Source of the DNA: Thalassiosira profunda
Lineage: Eukaryota > Bacillariophyta > Thalassiosirophyceae > Thalassiosirales > Thalassiosiraceae
Length of the DNA: 19,281 nucleotides
Assembly (NCBI GenBank): GCA_036939355.1
Contig: JALLAP010000384.1
Coordinates: forward strand, 1-19,281
Direction of reading: 5' to 3'
The position numbers were made by a program, and so were the translations under genes. The notes beneath the pieces were generated by a model. The model had not been told where the DNA came from. It did no database searches and saw only the letters and a list, made by a program, of their open reading frames with translations. Every line of letters begins with the position of its first letter. Position 1 is the stretch's first letter. Of this stretch, positions 17,201 to 19,281 are shown one piece after another.

Positions 17201-19281
17201 GACGAGCTGTACTATTTGATGGATCTTGTTCGGCCGGGGTTGCTCGGAGACATCAGAGATTTCAGGAACGAGATCTCAAAGCCTCTCATGTACGCGCGAG
17301 CCAAGGACTCAAAGGACGTGGTAAACAATCTAGCCGAGCAGCAAGAGAACGTACTGAGGAGCCTGATCAAGCCGGCGTTTCTCGAGCGCAAGAAGGAGGA
17401 CGTGCTGAAGGACAGCCTCACGCAGAAGAAAGAGAAGGTCGTCTTTTGCGAGCTGTCAGAGATCCAGAAGAAGATTTACCGCCACATCCTTTCCCTTCCC
17501 GACTTTCAGCTGCTACGCTTTGCAAACGCGCCCTGCGATTGCGGAGTCAACAAACAATACTTTCGGGGCTACAAGAAGATGAAGACGCACAAAGAGCAGA
17601 TCGCATACCAGAGGCGTTACAAGGAAGAGTTAATACCGCAGAAGAGGTGTTGCTGGAAGTATCCCTGGAATCCAAACCGTGGCATGCCCGGCGAGCCCGA
17701 CATTGACCCGGACGCCGCTTTGTGGTCCGCAGCCCACGAAAAGGCAGTCGGAAACCCCGACGAGATCGAATTTGACATCATCGACGGCAAAGTTTGCTGC
17801 AAAGTGAGTTCACTGACGTTTGCTTCTACTTGTCTCTGTTAACGAAGCCCACAAACTTACTTTCGTTTGCATTTCTTGCACTCGCAGGGTTGCCCAACGT
17901 GCGTTACTCTGACGGCAATGTCGAAGCTCTACAAGATTGCGTCCCACCCGTCTTTGCTCCAGGTCGACCACTGCGAGTCGGGCGAAGCTGCCAAGAAAAA
18001 GCTCGCCTTTGCCAAGGTAGCGCTGACTCCTGATATATTGCGCGAGCTGCCCGGCGGCACCTACTACAAAAGTGAAGGCATATTGGACGACCACGTGAAA
18101 CTCTCTGGCAAAATGAAGACATTGGATTACTTGCTCAAGCGATACCTGAGAAGGAGCAATCGCGTGCTTCTATTCTCGTTATCTACTGCATCGCTGGACT
18201 TCATACAGAACCACGTCAAGACCCAAGGTTGGTCGTACCTTCGCCTGGACGGCCAGACGCCGCAGCATCAGCGGCAAAGCTTGGTGGACAAATTTCAACA
18301 GGGCAAAACCCAAATCTTCCTCATCAGCACGAAGGCCGGTGGCCTCGGGCTCAATCTCACTGAAGGTGCGTTGTTGAAGGGCTTATCTTAGGCAGTCAAA
18401 CCATACAGCTGGTTGTCGCCTCAGATCTCTAACCTGTCCATCCTCTCTCGCCCTCTTAGCCAACAAAGTCATCATCTTCGATGTCAATTGGAACCCCAGC
18501 TACGACGAGCAGTCGCAGGACCGAGCGTTCAGGATCGGGCAGAAGCGAAATGTCGATGTCGTGAGGCTCGTGGCTCGTGGCACAATCGAGGAGCTGATGT
18601 ACGCTCGCCAGGTCTACAAGGTCCAGCTCAAGAAGCAAACCCTCGGCCACTCCAACGACGGAAAGAACCAGCCAAAAATTTTCCGCGGAGTCGCCAAAGA
18701 CAACAACCGCAAGGGAGAACTGTTCGGCTTGGAAAATCTACTCAAGTTCAAAGACGGGAGCTTCATGGCATCTCTGTGGAAGGCCGATGATACCAATCAA
18801 GAGCACGACATCAACGACTTGGCGAAGGAACTGGACAATGCAGACGAGGACAACCTGGAAGACCTGGTCGAGGAAGTGGGCGAAGGTCCCAAGGACACTC
18901 GGCCGAGGCAACAGAAGAAGCAGAAGCCGCAGCAGGATGGCAGCACCGATAGCGGCGACGAATCCGAGAGTGACGACGACAACATCGGCGACATGGACCA
19001 CAATCGTGAGTTGCACGTTCTTTGCAGACTTGTTTCTCCTTTGTATGAGTTGCCTCATCTCACACAATGCTGTTTTCTCAGACATTTTCAACGCATCCAA
19101 GGGCGGGGCAGTCGTCAAAGCTGACGACTCGGACGCCGACGAGGAGCTGGGCGGAGCGAGCCAAATCCTCGAAGTGCAAACGAAGATGGCCATCGAAGCC
19201 TTGGACAGCGACGACGACGAAGATGACGATGGGCCTACTCCGCCGGACTACAATCCCAACGGCTTCATTGACGACGAGGCG
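14294..19281 (+). CDS. ERCC6L2: ERCC6L2-like SNF2 DNA-dependent ATPase (DNA repair), 3' end beyond window
   Basis: Exons 14294-16799, 16884-17158, 17176-17803, 17888-18365, 18460-19005 and 19082-19281 (open at the window edge). After collapsing the repeat at N16174 and skipping the N17167 joint they make 1520 codons in one frame. Residues 1 to about 690 are a charged low-complexity region with Ser-Asp-Asp clusters and KKR/KRxR basic patches (likely NLS and CK2-type sites). The SNF2 core follows: motif [10 protein letters not shown] (Lys728), motif Ia region [13 protein letters not shown], motif II DEFH (872-875), motif III GMTGTLMQNN, and C-terminal lobe [30 protein letters not shown] and [11 protein letters not shown] (1289-1299). 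Downstream [18 protein letters not shown] fits the HEBO extension of ERCC6L2, which separates it from CSB and INO80. A CxC...CC...CC-x2-C-x2-C series lies between the lobes. ERCC6L2 acts in the nucleus in DNA break and transcription-linked repair. The start ATG has a strong Kozak match (CCCACCATG). Confidence 0.92.
16102..16246. repeat. Assembly joint: exact 72-bp direct repeat around N16174
   Basis: Bases 16102-16173 and 16175-16246 are identical 72-mers flanking one N. They shift the frame just before the ERCC6L2 ATPase. Collapsing them gives [19 protein letters not shown] in the frame that leads into GDDMGLGKT. Confidence 0.95.
16800..16883 (+). other. ERCC6L2 intron 1 (84 nt, stop-free)
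   Basis: The donor is TGGCAG|GTGAGA at 16800 and the acceptor is CTTTACCAG ending at 16883. Removal gives [13 protein letters not shown], matching the SNF2 family. The intron has no in-frame stop and is a multiple of 3, so retention would add 28 residues. Confidence 0.85.
17159..17183. other. Assembly joint at N17167 without a 72-bp overlap
   Basis: AGGAACCT occurs at 17159-17166 and again at 17176-17183, with N and ACCAACAG between. The text after the N looks like an intron end (ACCAACAG|AGGAACC), and dropping it restores MTGTLMQNN of SNF2 motif III. An intron of unknown length may be missing here. Confidence 0.7.
17804..17887 (+). other. ERCC6L2 intron (84 nt)
   Basis: The donor is TGCAAA|GTGAGT at 17804. 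The acceptor TTGCACTCGCAG ends at 17887. Phase 0, joining VCCK to GCPTC. It contains an in-frame TAA. Confidence 0.88.
18366..18459 (+). other. ERCC6L2 intron (94 nt)
   Basis: The donor is CTGAAG|GTGCGT at 18366. The acceptor CGCCCTCTTAG ends at 18459. Phase 1 (G + CC gives Ala), producing [19 protein letters not shown], the expected SNF2 motif V region. Confidence 0.88.
19006..19081 (+). other. ERCC6L2 intron (76 nt)
   Basis: The donor is CACAATC|GTGAGT at 19006. The acceptor TGTTTTCTCAG ends at 19081. Phase 1 (C + AC gives His), leading into an acidic exon that stays open to the window end. Confidence 0.8.

Noticed and set aside
1..19281. Mobile elements, CRISPR arrays, tRNA or rRNA genes
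   Set aside because: No transposase, reverse transcriptase, terminal repeats with target duplications, spaced repeats or tRNA-like folds were recognised on either strand by eye; no covariance search could be run.

Overview
The window is nuclear DNA from a eukaryote. Genes are interrupted by short GT-AG introns (64-122 nt, mostly 73-94), there are no bacterial-style operons or ribosome binding sites, and the proteins are eukaryote-specific (dymeclin, a LARP4-type RNA-binding protein, a UBL-BAG co-chaperone, an ERCC6L2-type SNF2 ATPase). Compact spacing, tiny introns, a secreted GCC2/GCC3-like cysteine-array protein and an LRR/Cys-cluster/WW protein suggest a free-living protist or alga, perhaps a stramenopile or relative. 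The taxon cannot be fixed from the sequence alone.

Layout, left to right: (1) a 2H cyclic phosphodiesterase, + strand, single exon 406-1140; (2) dymeclin, - strand, three exons, 4440-1182; (3) a LARP4-like protein, + strand, 5206-7752, two coding exons; (4) an LRR protein with a Cys cluster, coiled coil and WW domain, - strand, three exons, 10321-7904; (5) a secreted Cys-rich repeat protein, + strand, two exons, 10616-12950; (6) a UBL-BAG protein, - strand, single exon, 13731-13204; (7) an ERCC6L2-like DNA-repair ATPase, + strand, from 14294, running off the right edge. Strands alternate without exception, so each intergenic gap is either a shared divergent promoter or a tight tail-to-tail junction (41, 151 and 253 bp).

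The assembly has four single-N joints. Three (3730, 6152, 16174) are each flanked by an exact 72-bp direct repeat: unmerged contig overlaps that break dymeclin, LARP and ERCC6L2 by a spurious 73-nt insertion (72 + N). Collapsing each repeat restores one continuous frame every time. The fourth N (17167) lies inside a SNF2 helicase motif, and an intron may be hidden there.

No mobile element, CRISPR array, tRNA or rRNA was seen. The genes do not form an obvious pathway; they look like housekeeping functions in RNA-end metabolism, Golgi trafficking, mRNA binding, proteostasis and genome maintenance. The most unusual items are the LRR/Cys/WW protein, the secreted cysteine array sharing its divergent promoter, and the ERCC6L2 homologue with a DEFH Walker B box and a roughly 690-residue charged N-terminal extension.
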